From NCBI GenBank assembly GCA_036877525.1, contig JAZGTH010000141.1, forward strand, positions 356,001 through 420,000: a DNA stretch of 64,000 nt, given 5' to 3'. The notes beneath the pieces are model-generated. The model did no database searches and was not told the origin of the DNA. It saw only the letters and a program-made list of their open reading frames with translations. This stretch comes from Chromobotia macracanthus (Eukaryota; Chordata; Actinopteri; Cypriniformes; Botiidae). Both the position numbers and the translations under genes were made by a program. The first letter of the stretch is position 1, and each line of letters begins with the position of its first letter. This document shows, one piece after another, positions 11,426 to 23,715 of this stretch.

Positions 11426-11439
11426 GTTACATATGTAAC
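11426..11439. repeat. DIRS terminal palindrome, second copy
   Basis: Identical 14-bp palindrome 271 bp downstream of the first, again followed within about 60 bp by TCTGGTTTGACGCTATGGGG. Confidence 0.9.
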
Positions 11440-11684
11440 TAAGAGACATTCCCTTTCAAAGTAACTCGATACTGTGTCTGGTTTGACGCTATGGGGAATG
11501 CAATGCCAACTGCGCAATGCAGAGGGGAGCGGCTGCCACATGGTCCATATTGAAGCACAATCACCATACGCATAATGCAAACGCCCTACTCACGCACTGC
11601 TGGTGACCAAAATACCCCTCTCAGGCCACTTCCCAAAAGCAAGGCCCTATAAGTGTTTACACTAGACACTTAAAGTGGTGTTCG

Positions 11685-11762
11685 CTGTGGGACTCAAACT
11701 CTGTTCTCCCATGCTAGTGTCGGTGCGCTAACGCCGCTGAGCCAACTGCACAAGGTTAAAGC
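11685..11762 (-). repeat. tRNA-like SINE head (minus strand)
   Basis: The reverse complement contains TTGGCTCAGCGGCGTTAGC, resembling a pol III A box, and about 50 bases later GAGTTTGAGTCCC, resembling a B box. No intact cloverleaf was verified, so it is called a tRNA-derived SINE head rather than a tRNA gene. Confidence 0.45.
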
Positions 11763-11961
11763 AGCACAACCTACCATATATGCTAATTGGAGCTTGTGAG
11801 TTATTTGTTTTGCTTTTCAGTTTTTTGTGCAAGACTGATCAGATAAATCAGTTCAATTTCAAGGGGAACTCAATGGTGCGTTGATTGAAGACATTATGGA
11901 ACAACTCCAATCATGATTGGTGTTATGTCATTAGTGACGCATGCCAGTAAAACACGAAAGC

Positions 11962-11970
11962 TATAAAAGG
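11962..11970 (+). promoter_or_regulatory. TATA box of the DIRS left end
   Basis: TATAAAAGG lies just ahead of the Gag-like reading frame, consistent with a pol II promoter for the element. Any activity is unproven and the element is dead. Confidence 0.4.
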
Positions 11971-12132
11971 GAGCCAGCACAGAACAAAGATACCTTTCTG
12001 CTTTCAGCAAGTGCTCTGTGTACTGTGTTCTGTGTGTGTCTTAAAAAAAGTAAAATGATGAGTTTTTTCAATGTTTTAGAAAGTGTGTACCTCCTTACAC
12101 TCTATATATTACAGGTAAGGACACACACAATA

Positions 12133-12184
12133 TTTGTATTGCTTGTTTGTATTGCTTGTTTGTATTGCTTATTTGTATTGCTTG
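12133..12184 (+). repeat. Four tandem copies of a 13-bp unit
   Basis: TTTGTATTGCTTG repeats four times (the third unit ends in A). It is translated as a repeated Leu/Val/Cys stretch inside the 11941-12510 frame, so that part of the frame is a repeat artefact. Confidence 0.95.
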
Positions 12185-12610
12185 TTTGGCAGCATGCACA
12201 GTCAGCTCCCGAGGCGTCTGGCTGTGCACATTGTAAACAGTTTCCCTTGAGAACATTCAATAGCTTCCTAGCTGTGTTTGAAGACAGCAGCTGGGCTCAC
12301 GGTCCTCGTAAGGGACCACGGTCCCACGGCTGCCAAGGCAGCCCAGCGGCATTACTTGTGGGAATCGTGAATGTATTGAGATGGTTTGAGATAGCTTTGG
12401 CCTTTTCTCAGCTCACATCTGCCAGTTCCAGCCTGCAACTGGGATTTAAAACTTGGATTCAGAAGCACGCTCAGCAGCTTGTTCTACCCCAGATGAGTGC
12501 ACAATGTTAGGGCTGTCTAGCTCTAAGGAGGTGGATGTCCTCAGCATCAATGCACGTGATGTGGGTGATTTGTCAATCTCAGGCTGTGCAGGCCTGGGGT
12601 GACTTGTTGT

Positions 12611-14456
12611 AGCTTGTGGTGTTCTGTTATTGCTATTCCAGGGCTGCGACAGTTTCCCTTACAGATTTTGCCATATCACAGCATTACAGTTTCAACTTAT
12701 ATACATGCACTCACTTGCTCAGGCACCCACTCTCATACACCCTCAAATACTGAACACTAAAATATTTTACATAAGCAAATAAGCCCCACCCATCGATTAA
12801 CATACAATTTGCATACAAGTTGACTTTGAAAATGAAAACTGTGAAATAAAAGAGAACAAAACGAAAACTAAACTTTACATTTTAATTACATTTTTGTCAC
12901 TATTATTGTTTAAGCATTAATATAAAGATTTTTCAAAAATGTATTTGTAATTTCTTTTTTTACGTTTTCCTTTTCATTTTAATATTGACTGTCTTGCCTC
13001 AAGAAAGTGAAATATCAAATTGCCGTGAAAATGAAAAAATATAATTTTATTTCCAGTTATATATATCTTAGTATGCATATGGCACATGTGTTGCGTACAG
13101 TTTTCTATAATTAAATGATTAATATTATTTTATATTTTTATTAATTTTCATATGACCTGCCTCAGAGCAAGATAACAACACCTTCTTTTACATCATTACA
13201 TCGCTGGCTCCACCCATGGTCGTTTTGTTGCAAAGAAAGGAAAAACTGACTTCACCTGACAGAACAACATCAGCTACATCTTCTTTGTTTGGAATGAATT
13301 CACTGTGACATCATGCAACAGGCTTAAAAGAATACTTTGGAGGAGTAAGTGGATCTGAAGGCCTTGTTACAAGATACATTTTTTATAGCAGTAAGATTCC
13401 AGTCAAACAATTTCTAAGATGTTAGATAGTTGTCCACAGTTACACATGAAGATTCTTAAAGGGGAACACTCAAATCTGACTTTTTTAATCACATGAATAA
13501 AGGGCATACATTACTTATTTTTAAATGTTTTTGAGCAAAATATTATAATTACACCTCAGGGAACAAAATAAAATAAAAAACATGTCAAGACCCCTTCAAG
13601 CATAAAGTAGCTTAAAGAGTGCTCAGCAACCTCAATTCTGAGGTACCATCAGAACAGTTTCTCTTCCAGTCTCTCTATACACTTTAGGTGTACGTGGCGG
13701 ATATCGCTGCTTCCATACACTGCTAAGTGGTGGCTCCTTGTGACCATCTGGTGGACCATCTGGTGTCCCATTACTTTAGTGGTATCCGGAGGATGAGAGT
13801 CTCAGTCTAGGATCTAACTATAGTACTAGAAGTGTGGCCCCTGGCACCCTTTAAGCCCTTGGATTCTGCATCCATCAGATGCATTACCTTCAAGATGGAA
13901 CTCACGATTCTTCACTTAAGAAGGTTTGCTGGCCCTATCATTTGTCTCCTCCTGTTCGGAGTTGGCTCCAGGTAGGTTGAAGGTGATCCTGGAAAACGTA
14001 TCAGCTTCACAACCTATGAGCAGAAAGATTGTGGAAGCAATCTCTATGGCCTATGAGGCGTGTGGTTAGCCTTTGCCTTTTCATTAAGAGTACATTCCAA
14101 AAGGGGTATGGTTTTCGCCTTGCTTTAGGTGAATCCAATTATTATGCTTATGATCTTCACACATTTATAAGATTTTTAGCTTGGAAATGCTTTTGTTGTG
14201 AGGTTTGCCCATTTGGCTTCACACCTGGACAAGCATTTGTTGGCATGGCACAGTGGACATTTCATTCCCCTTAGTGTCTCTATTGATGCAGCACTGAGTT
14301 CCCTTGAAAAGAAATGTCTCAGGTAACCATAAAATCTCCTACTATTATTACATGCACTGTTTGCCATGTTTAGTGTAGCTTTTTCTGTCAGGGTTGAGGA
14401 TTTTACATTGGATAATTGCAGGGAAATAGTAAATTAAAGACACATTCAAAACTTAC
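12611..14456. other. Unassigned AT-rich region
   Basis: No recognisable gene or element. The 14029-14274 frame has no motif I can name. Confidence 0.35.
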
Positions 14457-15480
14457 TCAAGGAAAGTAGGTTTGATAGAGCTTAGAGCAGACTTTGGATG
14501 CGACTAGGTTTATACATTGTTCTGTTCTGGTTACAGATCCCCTGCAGAAGAGAAATTTTGTGACTGTGACACAGCATAGCCTCAGGACAAAACACTGCTC
14601 TCCCGTTTCAATTACGGTTTCAAACAGGTTCTCCCCACTCAGTGATGCTCCCACTGAGACACCTGTTGAAAGTGCCCTAGTTATCTGAGATTCTATTGTA
14701 TGGAATGTGAAAATAGAGGCACCAGCCACCATAGTCAGATGTTTAGCCAGAGTGTCTGTCATCAAAGCTAATTTAAATGTGCTGGCTAAATCTAAATGTA
14801 AATTTAGTAAGATTATTATACATGTCACAAATGATGTTCGTCAGTCAGAGATCATTGAAGATAATATTAAAAAGGTGTGTGAACTTGCAAGTACGATGCT
14901 CTGGCCCCCTCCCCTGTGACTTTATTAAAGCATTTGTTGACTTTTTATCAAAAGTAGCACTGCCACAGATCAAACCTTAATTACTGGTGATTTTAACATC
15001 CCTGTGGATAATGAAAAAGATGCATTGGGGTCAATACATTTTAAACTCTATCAGTGTCTCACAACATATGTCAGGACTCATTGCCGTAATCATACCTTAG
15101 ATTTAATACTGTCCTATGGTGTAAATGTTGATGATATTAATATTCTGCAGCAGAGCGAAATCATTTCAGATCATTATCTGATGTCCTGTTTTATACATTT
15201 ACCCATGGTTGCTTCTTGCTACAAATACAGCAGAATGATAACTTATGCCACTAAAGATTGTTTGATAAACAATTTACTTGAACTGTCCTAATTCTTTAGC
15301 ATAACAGATAACTTTGAAAACCTTGATAGTGCAACAGAAAACATGAGCTCCCTTTTTTCTAACACCTCAGGCAAAGTTGCTCCTCTACAGTTAAAGAAGA
15401 TAAAGTACAGCAGCCCAATGCTGTAGTATAACGAGCATACCCACATAGATACAATGCAAACACCTGCAACACAATCACAT

Positions 15481-15554
<74 letters not shown>

Positions 15555-17160
15555 GTTATATTTGTCCTGGATAAATTATAGATCCTCTACATAGTATTAT
15601 TAATTCATCATTGGTGTTGGGATATGTCCAAAAACCTTAGAAGCTGGCTGTTATCAGACCTCTTGATCCCAGGGAACTAAAAAATTGCCTCATCGCAAAT
15701 GTACCTTTAATTTCAAATATACCAAAAAAGGTGGTGTCTTAACAGATATGTTCATGTCTGAAAATGGTATCTTTGAGAATTTCTAGTCAGGATTCATACC
15801 ATATCATAGTACAGACACTGCACTCATCTGCTTGCATGGTCATATTGATCTGAGCGATTCCAGTTTGTTGCTGTGAGTAAAAATGTGTCATATCGATCAC
15901 AAGTTCAGTATGCAGTGCTGCATGGCTGAGTGCTTGGGCCTCAGCTTTTCACTCTGTATATGCTACCTCTAAGAGACAGTTTAGTTTGTTTTCATTGTTA
16001 TGCTGAAGATACTCAGCTGTACATTGTATTGAGGCCCAATGGGATGCATAAATTCACCAAATTACCAGAATGTATAGTCGATATCAAAACTTGGATGACA
16101 ACAACTTTCTACTACTAAATTCAGACAAAACAGAATTTGTATTTATTGGACCAAAATCTTCCACAAGAAACAACCTAGAATGTTGTCTTACTCTTTGTGA
16201 ATGTTCTTTTTGATAGCATTCGTCATTTGCAAACCACATTTTAAATGTTTGTAAAACTGCATTTTTTCATTTTAAAAATATATCAAAACTATGACATGAG
16301 ACCCACCTCTTTAATCTAGCCTACACATAGTCCTATGGATTTATTACTCAAATCCCTTAAGGGGTTGTTAAGGCTGCATTAATTAGGTAAACTGGAACCG
16401 GGGACACTTCCTATAAGAACAGATGTTCTGGCTTCACATTAAGTCTGTCTGTCTTTCATTTCCCCAACATCCTGCAGTCAGCTAGATCCGAACTTTATCC
16501 AGACCAGATGGTGGGAGATAGGATGGGATGAGTCTTGAGACAGATCAGTGGGAATATGACAGACTTTTTTATTAAAATTACTACTATCTACTGACCTACC
16601 TCCAGCCATATTGAATTCTATATTTTTATTCCCTGCCTAGTCACAGCAGTGTGATGGTATAGCTGCAATTAGTAACATTATGTCTTTGTTGCCATCTCTG
16701 GTTGTAACATTCCTCTGTGCTTGATATAGTGTCACAAAAAGCAGAGCCGACAGTTTTAAATCAATTAATAATTATAAATAATTATTATCAGTTTATAATG
16801 TTTATATCTAAGAAAATTACAAATTGCAGCTTTAATGTGAAAAAGGAGATCTGGACCTCCCTATTGACCCTGGCTTCTCTCAAGGTTTTTTCTCGATCTA
16901 TACATCATTGGAGCTTAGGGTTTTGTAAACTGTTAATATTGCTTCTAGCGAAATTATATAATACATTCCTAAAGACCTTACTATTTTGTTATTTCTTTGT
17001 CTACAATTCTCTTTCATTCTTTTTTATTCTGTAATTTTCAGGTGTTTGTGTTGTGTATATTTTGTGTATGTATTTTTCTTTTGTGTATTGTGTGTATTTT
17101 ATGGTATCATTACAAATCCTTTATAGTCCTTGTCCATTTTATAGTCCAATAAAATGTTAT
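14457..17160 (+). mobile_element. Broken L2/CR1-like LINE spanning ORF1, ORF2 and 3' UTR
   Basis: Element order is conserved but broken by many stops and deletions. (1) 14707-14919: ORF1 remnant with ATIVRCLARVSVIKANLN and FSKIIIHV(T)NDVRQSE, the esterase-like (SGNH) region of CR1/L2 ORF1. (2) From about 14980: endonuclease remnant with GDFNI, then THCRNHTLDLILSYG and SDHYLMSC; the last block includes the conserved Asp-His. (3) About 15360-15480: linker, cut by an (AT)n tract. (4) 15570-16140: reverse transcriptase, including a VLGPLLF-like block (MLGPQLFTLYMLPL) and the palm motif, which reads YAED at 15999-16010 instead of YADD, removing a catalytic Asp. (5) 16140 onward: 3' UTR sharing the CTCAAGGTTTTTTCTC block with the LINE at 2.0-3.0 kb. 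The C-terminal domain is largely lost. The right end near 17160 is approximate. Confidence 0.85.
15484..15552. repeat. (AT)n microsatellite inside LINE ORF2
   Basis: About 69 bp of alternating AT interrupting the linker between the endonuclease and reverse-transcriptase regions. Confidence 0.95.
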
Positions 17161-17287
17161 CTTTTTATGCGTCATCTTTATGTAAGCTGGAATGGCATAT
17201 CTTGCTTAATATGATACCTATCATCTATCACATTAATTGACTAAACGTTGCATAGTCTCAGAAGTTACATTACCCTCTCATAGGCCA

Positions 17288-17419
17288 CTGAGAGAGGTAC
17301 GTTGTATCTAAACCTCTTAAGGTCCTCTGGACCAGGCCGTTTGTTTACCAGAGCTGAGAGAGGTACGTTGTATCTAAACCTCTTAAGGTCCTCTGGACCA
17401 GGCCGTTTGTTTACCAGAG
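17288..17419 (+). repeat. Perfect or near-perfect 66-bp tandem duplication
   Basis: The segment starting CTGAGAGAGGTACGTTGTAT occurs at 17288 and again at 17354, each ending TTTGTTTACCAGAG. It abuts a SINE on its right. Confidence 0.95.
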
Positions 17420-17420
17420 C

Positions 17421-17640
17421 TATGACTGTCACAATGTTGGCAGTTGGCAGGAGATCAAATGGTAATCAGAATGCTGCTGGTTCAATTCCAGTGTTGGCAG
17501 GTAGCAACTGAAGTACCCTTGAGCAAGGCACCTAGCCCCTGTGTGTTTGCTCCTCACCAGTAATGGGTTAAAAGCAGAGGTCACATTTCAGGTATGGGTT
17601 ACCTGACAAATATGAGACTTTCACTTTGTTGCCCTAAGAA
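17421..17640 (+). repeat. tRNA-derived SINE
   Basis: GCTGCTGGTTCAATTCCAGT near 17472 fits a pol III B box. It is followed by the body AGCAACTGAAGTACCCTTGA, GCAAGGCACC, CTCCTCACCAGTAATGGG and TTTCAGGTATGGGTTACC, ending in a CTTTCACTTT tail. The A box is weak. A shorter relative lies at 9990-10165. Confidence 0.7.
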
Positions 17641-20600
17641 CAAACGTATGGCCAAATTGAGTTGATGCACTCAGGTCGAGAGTTGATGTATAGGCAGGCA
17701 ATATTGGTGATCTTCCGCAGAATGTGGATGAATTCTCCAGGCCCACTGGGTTTCAGGTATAAACAGACAGGTAAAAGATAAAATATGTCTGGTAAAAGAT
17801 GTTTTATTTTACTTAGATTTCCTGAAAGTGTAAGATCCGATTGATCTGAAAATAATGTGAAAAGTGATTCTAAAAGGTACCATCTGAATTATGACAAAAT
17901 TAAGCATTACCACATATTAATGTTAATGACATGTAAACACACTACTCACAATCACACTACTGCCCATTTTCACTGTACTCCATCTTTTTCAGTACAAGAA
18001 CAATTAAAGACATTGTGAACATTGAGCTTCATATGAATTCTGACCTTACTGTTCACACTGGAAGTCACATTGCATAAAAACACATTTATTTCTGTATGTG
18101 AAAGTGTGCCAGATATCCCATATGCTGTTTATAATGTCATCTTACAAACAAATGTGTCATATTTGGGAGGAACAGTTAGATTTGGCCACATTCAAATGTG
18201 AACAGACTTTAACCAGCCTCATTTCTAATACAACACAGCCATTTAAAATAATATAGATATAGATATTCTATGGCAAAATAATGTAAAGATACATTAACAC
18301 CTCTTCTGTTGATAGAATCCACTCTTACGCTTTTTATTCAAAAATAGCTTTTCAGTTTCAACCATGGACTTGGCTTATTATTACTTCTATGGTCTCAAAT
18401 CATATACTAATCCTTATATTTTATGCTATGTGGGACCCAGCCAGTGGAAAACATCCTCTTTGATCTCTTGACATTTGTGCGCTGTTGCAAAACAGGAGCC
18501 TGGCAATTTTGTATCCCAGATGATCAACAGATGATTCTTCCTGCTGTTGACCTTTGCTTCCCATTAAGCAACACAACAGATATCAAAACCACACACAGGT
18601 TGCATGTAAATTTCCTATCTGGAATCAAACCCTTGAGGTCTAAACCTTCTTTCAGAAACTTTTTGGTGGCCTCAAGAAGTCAAAAGTGATGTCATGCTGA
18701 GGTGGTGTGTCCAGAAGGGGCTGGGCTGAGATTATGTGACTACTTCCACCAGTAAAGAGCACCTTCTGATTGGTGAAGGCAACGCAAAGAAGCAATTTGA
18801 TTTTGATTTTGAAGAAATGCAGTAATGGGCAACAGCATTAAAACAAGCTCACTTGCCATTTCCGTGATCACTGACCCTGAGAGGAAGTGAGTTTTCAGAC
18901 CAAGGAAAGTTATAAGACAGAAGCTAGATGTGAGTGGTATATACTGAGAGAGAATATGGGGGTGTTACACTGCAGTATGGGAGCTATACAAATAAATGAA
19001 AACAATCATTTATGATAGCTATGTGAATCAGACAATACCCACTTCCTAAGGCTATATTGTACATGGGATGAACTAGGCCACTAAATACTAGGTACATCAC
19101 TTTCTCACCTTTCTCTGAAAGAGTAAGCAACATTAACATGATCTGCCTTTTTTCATGTGATTACATTAATATCAGTTTGGATTTTCCTTAGGTTAGCAAG
19201 AGGTATCCTCAAGAGGAATATCATGACGATGAGTTGAGCCTTTGACACACGTTCTCTTAGAGTTAGGCCCTATGAATTAAACATGCATGCTTAATAAAAC
19301 AAACCAAACAGGCCACATCCACTGGGTTATCTAGTGCAATGTAACATGAGCTCTTTTCCTAAGTGGGATGCTGTATCATGTTATGAGAGGCCCTGTTTCC
19401 TCATCTCTACTCTGATCTATGTCCATACCAATTCCATCCTACAGCCATTCCCAGGAGACTGGAGTCCAGATGTGTTTTGCTGTATCGCACATTTTTTCTT
19501 CTCGCCCTTTGACCTGATTGTCTGAGGAAATTGTTTCTGTCTTTCAATTCAATATGCAAGAAAGAATTGCATGCCTGGTTGAAGGAGCGAGAATAGAATG
19601 ATGAGACCAAAGAGATGAGAACAGTGCTTCCTTTATGTTTGGATAAAGAAGCAGGAACTATATGAAAATAACCTCTATGTCTCTATGCCTCACTGGGGGA
19701 AGATGGAGTTTTGTTGCTCTTTAACATAATGGCTACCAAAATGGTATGTCACATAGCTCTCTTGGGTATATGTGTTGGTCCAAGGCTGAGATAATGTCTG
19801 TTGGTGTAGTTTTGCTTTGCTAAGCCATGTACAGACATACAACAGATTCCAACCCTGTTGCCTTAGAGGTAGCTTTATTGGTAGTTCCAAATGTGGACAA
19901 TAAAACATCTCATTAGGATTAACAACAGTGCGTGTGTGCATTGACATGTTTTTGTGTATTCATTCATCATTCAGTGCCTTGAAATAAATCAAAGTACCTT
20001 GGCACGTAAATAGAGAACAATAAAGCTATAATAGAGTGTCAAACACATCCAGTTTAATTGAACAACACAATGTTTTGGCTGAATTGCACCAATCAGCATG
20101 AATAATATTGTAATATAATGTGAGGTCACATTATAATGTGACTTGACTAAACCTGACATTTCATGTCTATTAAGAAGCACTTTATGTAGTTTTCTAATCT
20201 TGTTAAGTAATTTTAAGAATGTACTAAATTTATGTCTAACTTTCTGTTCATGTCTTGAGACTGAACCCACAATCTCTAATTTGTTTCACAGTAGCTGAGG
20301 ATTGACATCATGGCCCTTGTAAAGTAAGAATAACCACATGACCAGACTGGTTAAACGGTTGAGTGCTTTTTGAGGTGCAATTCACTGGCCTGACCCTCAC
20401 TGTATGTTATAATGCTGTGCTGTGGTTTTTGGAGCCAGCAGCCTTGTTCTAAAGTTGAATCTCAGCTGTAAGTGGCTTTTTTATATCCTCACTCTTGGCT
20501 TTTCTGCTCATGTACAATTTTGATATTAAATGAGTTGGTTCTCCCAGAAGCAGCTCAGCAAACCTCTGCAGAATCCCAGAAGTTCTTGAAATATCGCACT

Positions 20601-22275
20601 TTGAAGCTTGCAGTAGCAAGTACATAAGCTCAGATAAGCTTTGGGTTAAATGAAGTTTTCATATCACATAAGGCATGCATCAAATTTAAGCATCACAGGT
20701 TGTAGTGAACAGTGTTTATTGTATTATATATGCTGTGCTGATTTTGACAAGTAGGAGGAGACATTTAGTCCATTATGGAGACATTCTTGCAGCTGTTTTG
20801 TGGTCTGGTTCCACTATGTTTTCAGGAACTAATATTGCATGTTTTAAATATCTAAAGCAGGAGTGAATGCTGTAAATAATGACACAAGTTTACCATAACC
20901 ATAGCACCAGACAACAGCTGACAATACATTTTTCATGACTTTTTATTTTGTTTATGTAATTCATCTTGGATTCAATGTTCTAAAATTTACCTCTAAAATA
21001 ACATCCTTAAAATATAACATAGATGTTTTGCTATTTGTTGGCCACAGCAGTGCTTTAATGGCCAGTGGGAATGTCAGATTAGGTCAATAACAGTGTTAGA
21101 TGCACTTACATCATTAAATATATTTAATGAATGTATTTTTTAATAATGTACAAATTTAATGAATGTGTTAACCTTGGCTGTTCTCCATATACTAACTTTA
21201 TATGCATTTGTTTGTTTTTATGAATTTGTCTGAAAACTACTCTCTCAAAGATGTCTAGAAACAATGATAGTCATTCAACCAAAAATTAAACGGGACTTAA
21301 AACAAGAGACACATCAAACAGAGACATTTGTCCAGTCAAAGGACACCCACACACCTTCTGGCCTACTGAAATCTGGTAATCTGGAAATTACGGCTGTTCT
21401 TTTTTTACTTCCTTTTGAAGTCATTCTACAAGTGTAATGTTTCAGAGGTCAGCAATCAAGAGCCTCAGAGATTTCTGTTTCTCTTTAGGCTGTTGGTAGA
21501 TAACAGTGATTGTCCTCAAAAAAGACCCCCGGTGAACTTCAAACTGTTTTCAGCATCCGGGAGTCTGTGTTTGTTAGACCAAGCACTTCTGCCCTTGGGA
21601 TCCTTGGGGAGGAGAAAACATCAATATTGGCCTCTTCAAAGCTATATTAGAGCTGAGATCAGTTTGCTCAATTAATTCTCTGAAAAAATAGTGAAAACAG
21701 ATAAACAAGTAATAAAAGCAAATTTGTCATTTACTTGTACACTTACGCCTGTTTCACACCGCACATGTATGCAGTATGCATGCGGTGCATATCCATCGCG
21801 TATGCAGAGCTAAAGGTACATATCCATTGTGCTTTCACACCGGTTGTATTTGCAATCTGAGTCTGTTCTGTTATACATGTAAAGAATCAAGCATACCACT
21901 TTGTAATCAATGATTACCAATTTTGGGAGTATATTTGGATAATGCTAGAGTATGAAACAAAGCTAAGCAGGTTTTGGCTACCTTACACAGAGAGATTTGT
22001 GACCTCCTATTTAAAAAAAAACATTGCCACAATTTTAATACACACTGATCCTGTCAAAACAAATCTGGTCCATGTCTTCTATTGGCCATTTAGGAGAATT
22101 GTATATGTCAGTTACATTATGTGGATGTTTGGATAATTAAATTCTGCTCCGATGGCCTTGTCATGCTTAAACAATGGCCGAGACTTGACAGGGTCCAACA
22201 CAAACAAATCCAAGAGAATGTGGCTCCTGTCACCAAGAGCTTCCTGTAGAACAGCATAATGTACTGTGAGATGTT
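17641..22275. other. Unassigned region, no recognised gene or element
   Basis: Open frames here (for example 18423-18689, 19690-19947, 19989-20270) lack recognisable motifs or splice context. Near 21747-21860 a CGCCTGTTTCACACCGCACA stretch resembles the end of a small DNA transposon, but no partner end was found. Confidence 0.35.
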
Positions 22276-22279
22276 TTTC

Positions 22280-22395
22280 TAATTACATTTACATTTACAT
22301 TTATGCATTTGGCAGACGCCTTTATCCAAAGCGACTTACAGTGCATTCAAGTTATACATTTTTGTCACTACATGTGTTCCCTGGGAATTACTCTG
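22280..22395 (-). repeat. Truncated tRNA-SINE (tail and body, minus strand)
   Basis: Contains GCATTTGGCAGACGCCTTTA and TCCAAAGCGACTTACAGTGC, then TGTTCCCTGGGAATT, which is the edge of the B box. This is the same family as 27171-27331 but lacks the tRNA-like head. Confidence 0.8.
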
Positions 22396-23029
22396 AGCTT
22401 ACAGTTCCTGTCAGCCTGTGTGCCCCTCTTCCAGACTAAAAATGTGCAGGACCAGGCCTTGGATTAGAATTGGTGAATATAGAGTATTTAGAGTTTTATA
22501 TAGAGGAATGTCAGGACTTCGGAAACATCCCCATTCAGAATTCTCATGGTGTCACATTAAAGTAAAAAAGGAAAAGGAAAAGTTTACCCAAAAATGAAAA
22601 TGTTGACATTCACAGACCCTCAAATTGACTGTGGAACAATCAATATAATGAGTCCAGCTCCTAAGAGTATAAAAACAAGATTGGTTCATGTTTGTTATTT
22701 TTTTAATTGTTGGAAAATTTGAAAATAATAATAAACAATGAGTAAATGGTCCCAATCAGCTGTGTCACCACTTAGCTGCTGTTAGTTTTCATGATATCAG
22801 ACTAAATATTGTTCTCAGGACATGATGCAAGATATTTACTCACGTAAGAGTGTTAATGATTTGAAAATACAATAAAACTATTTGAGTATACCAGAAATAG
22901 AATTAGACTGAATGTAGTAAATAATGAATAATGCCACATTAATGTAAAAATAGCCTCAGACATTTCACCAAAAAGTTACTATACTATGCTACCAGTAGTT
23001 TAGTAGTTAAAAGATTTTGGTTAAAAGAT
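22396..23029. other. Unassigned spacer
   Basis: No gene or repeat recognised. Confidence 0.3.
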
Positions 23030-23715
23030 GGAACAGCAGTTATAAATGGATGTTAACTATAAAACAGAAAATAGATCTTTTTTCTACACACTTCCTAAAC
23101 TCTGGAATAGCCTTCATAGCTTAATTTGGGATTTAGACACATTCTGTTCATTTAAGTCTAGACTAAAGACTCATCTCATTTATTTAATGCCTTAACATAT
23201 GCTGCATTAATCAGCACAGGCACAACCCAGCACATATTTGCCATAATATAACTTTTATATATTGTAGAAATGACTTCTATTCAGCTTGTTTTGTCTTCAC
23301 GTCTTAACCTTAGGTTTCCAAGGAAACCGGAGACTGATAGACCCAGCTCCATTTGCTTTTGAATTAACAAATGATGAGCTGTAGCCTGTGGCAACCAGAT
23401 AATGAAGGGTGTCTAGGATGATCACAGCCTAGTTGAGCCTGCATGGCTTCTCCCAAGGTTTTTCTTCAGTTCTATGTCTCTTTTAAGTTTTGGTTCCTTG
23501 CCATAGTGGCCTATGACATACAATACTGCAATAATGCAACTGTCCAAACAGAATTCTAAAGACAATTATTTTTACAATTTGATCTGTTAATCAATCTGTC
23601 AATCATCATAAAAATTATATCCACCATGTTTTATACATTATTGTAACATTACACCATTTTGTAAAGCTTCTTTGTATCAATGCAAATTGTAAATAAATAC
23701 AAAACAATTGAATTG
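23030..23715 (+). mobile_element. LINE 3' end with ATTGAA-type tail
   Basis: Near 23090 the sequence reads TLWNSLHSLIWDLDTFCSFK then SRLKTHL, typical of the last residues of fish L2/Rex1-type ORF2. A 3' UTR follows with CTCCCAAGGTTTTTCTTC and ends GTAAATAAATACAAAACAAT then TGAATTGAA, the characteristic short-repeat tail. Strongly 5'-truncated; exact clade uncertain. Confidence 0.75.

Larger units (their letters stand above)
11155..12610 (+). mobile_element. DIRS retrotransposon left end with degraded gag region
   Basis: Two copies of the terminal palindrome GTTACATATGTAAC (11155-11168 and 11426-11439) are each followed by a related stretch ending TCTGGTTTGACGCTATGGGG. That stretch appears inverted at the right end of the DIRS element at 31.5 kb and at 45.57 kb. 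After a leader with a TATA box (11962) comes the 11941-12510 frame. Its second half (SGCAHCKQFPLRTFNSFLAV, then FEDSSWAHGPR) resembles the Cys/His-containing Gag-like ORF of fish DIRS elements. The frame breaks near 12510, and DVLSI-type Gag sequence continues in another frame to about 12610. Reverse transcriptase, RNase H and recombinase are absent. The doubled terminus suggests one truncated copy inserted into, or joined to, another. Confidence 0.7.

Noticed and set aside
11685..11762. A second tRNA gene
   Set aside because: No intact acceptor or anticodon arm could be verified; it reads as a tRNA-derived head.
12133..12184. CRISPR-like or regulatory array
   Set aside because: Contiguous 13-bp units without spacers in a eukaryotic genome; a plain tandem repeat.
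11941..12510. Longest non-pol open frame (189 codons) as a host gene
   Set aside because: Its first half encodes a translated 13-bp tandem repeat, its second half matches DIRS Gag-like sequence, and it starts within a DIRS leader.
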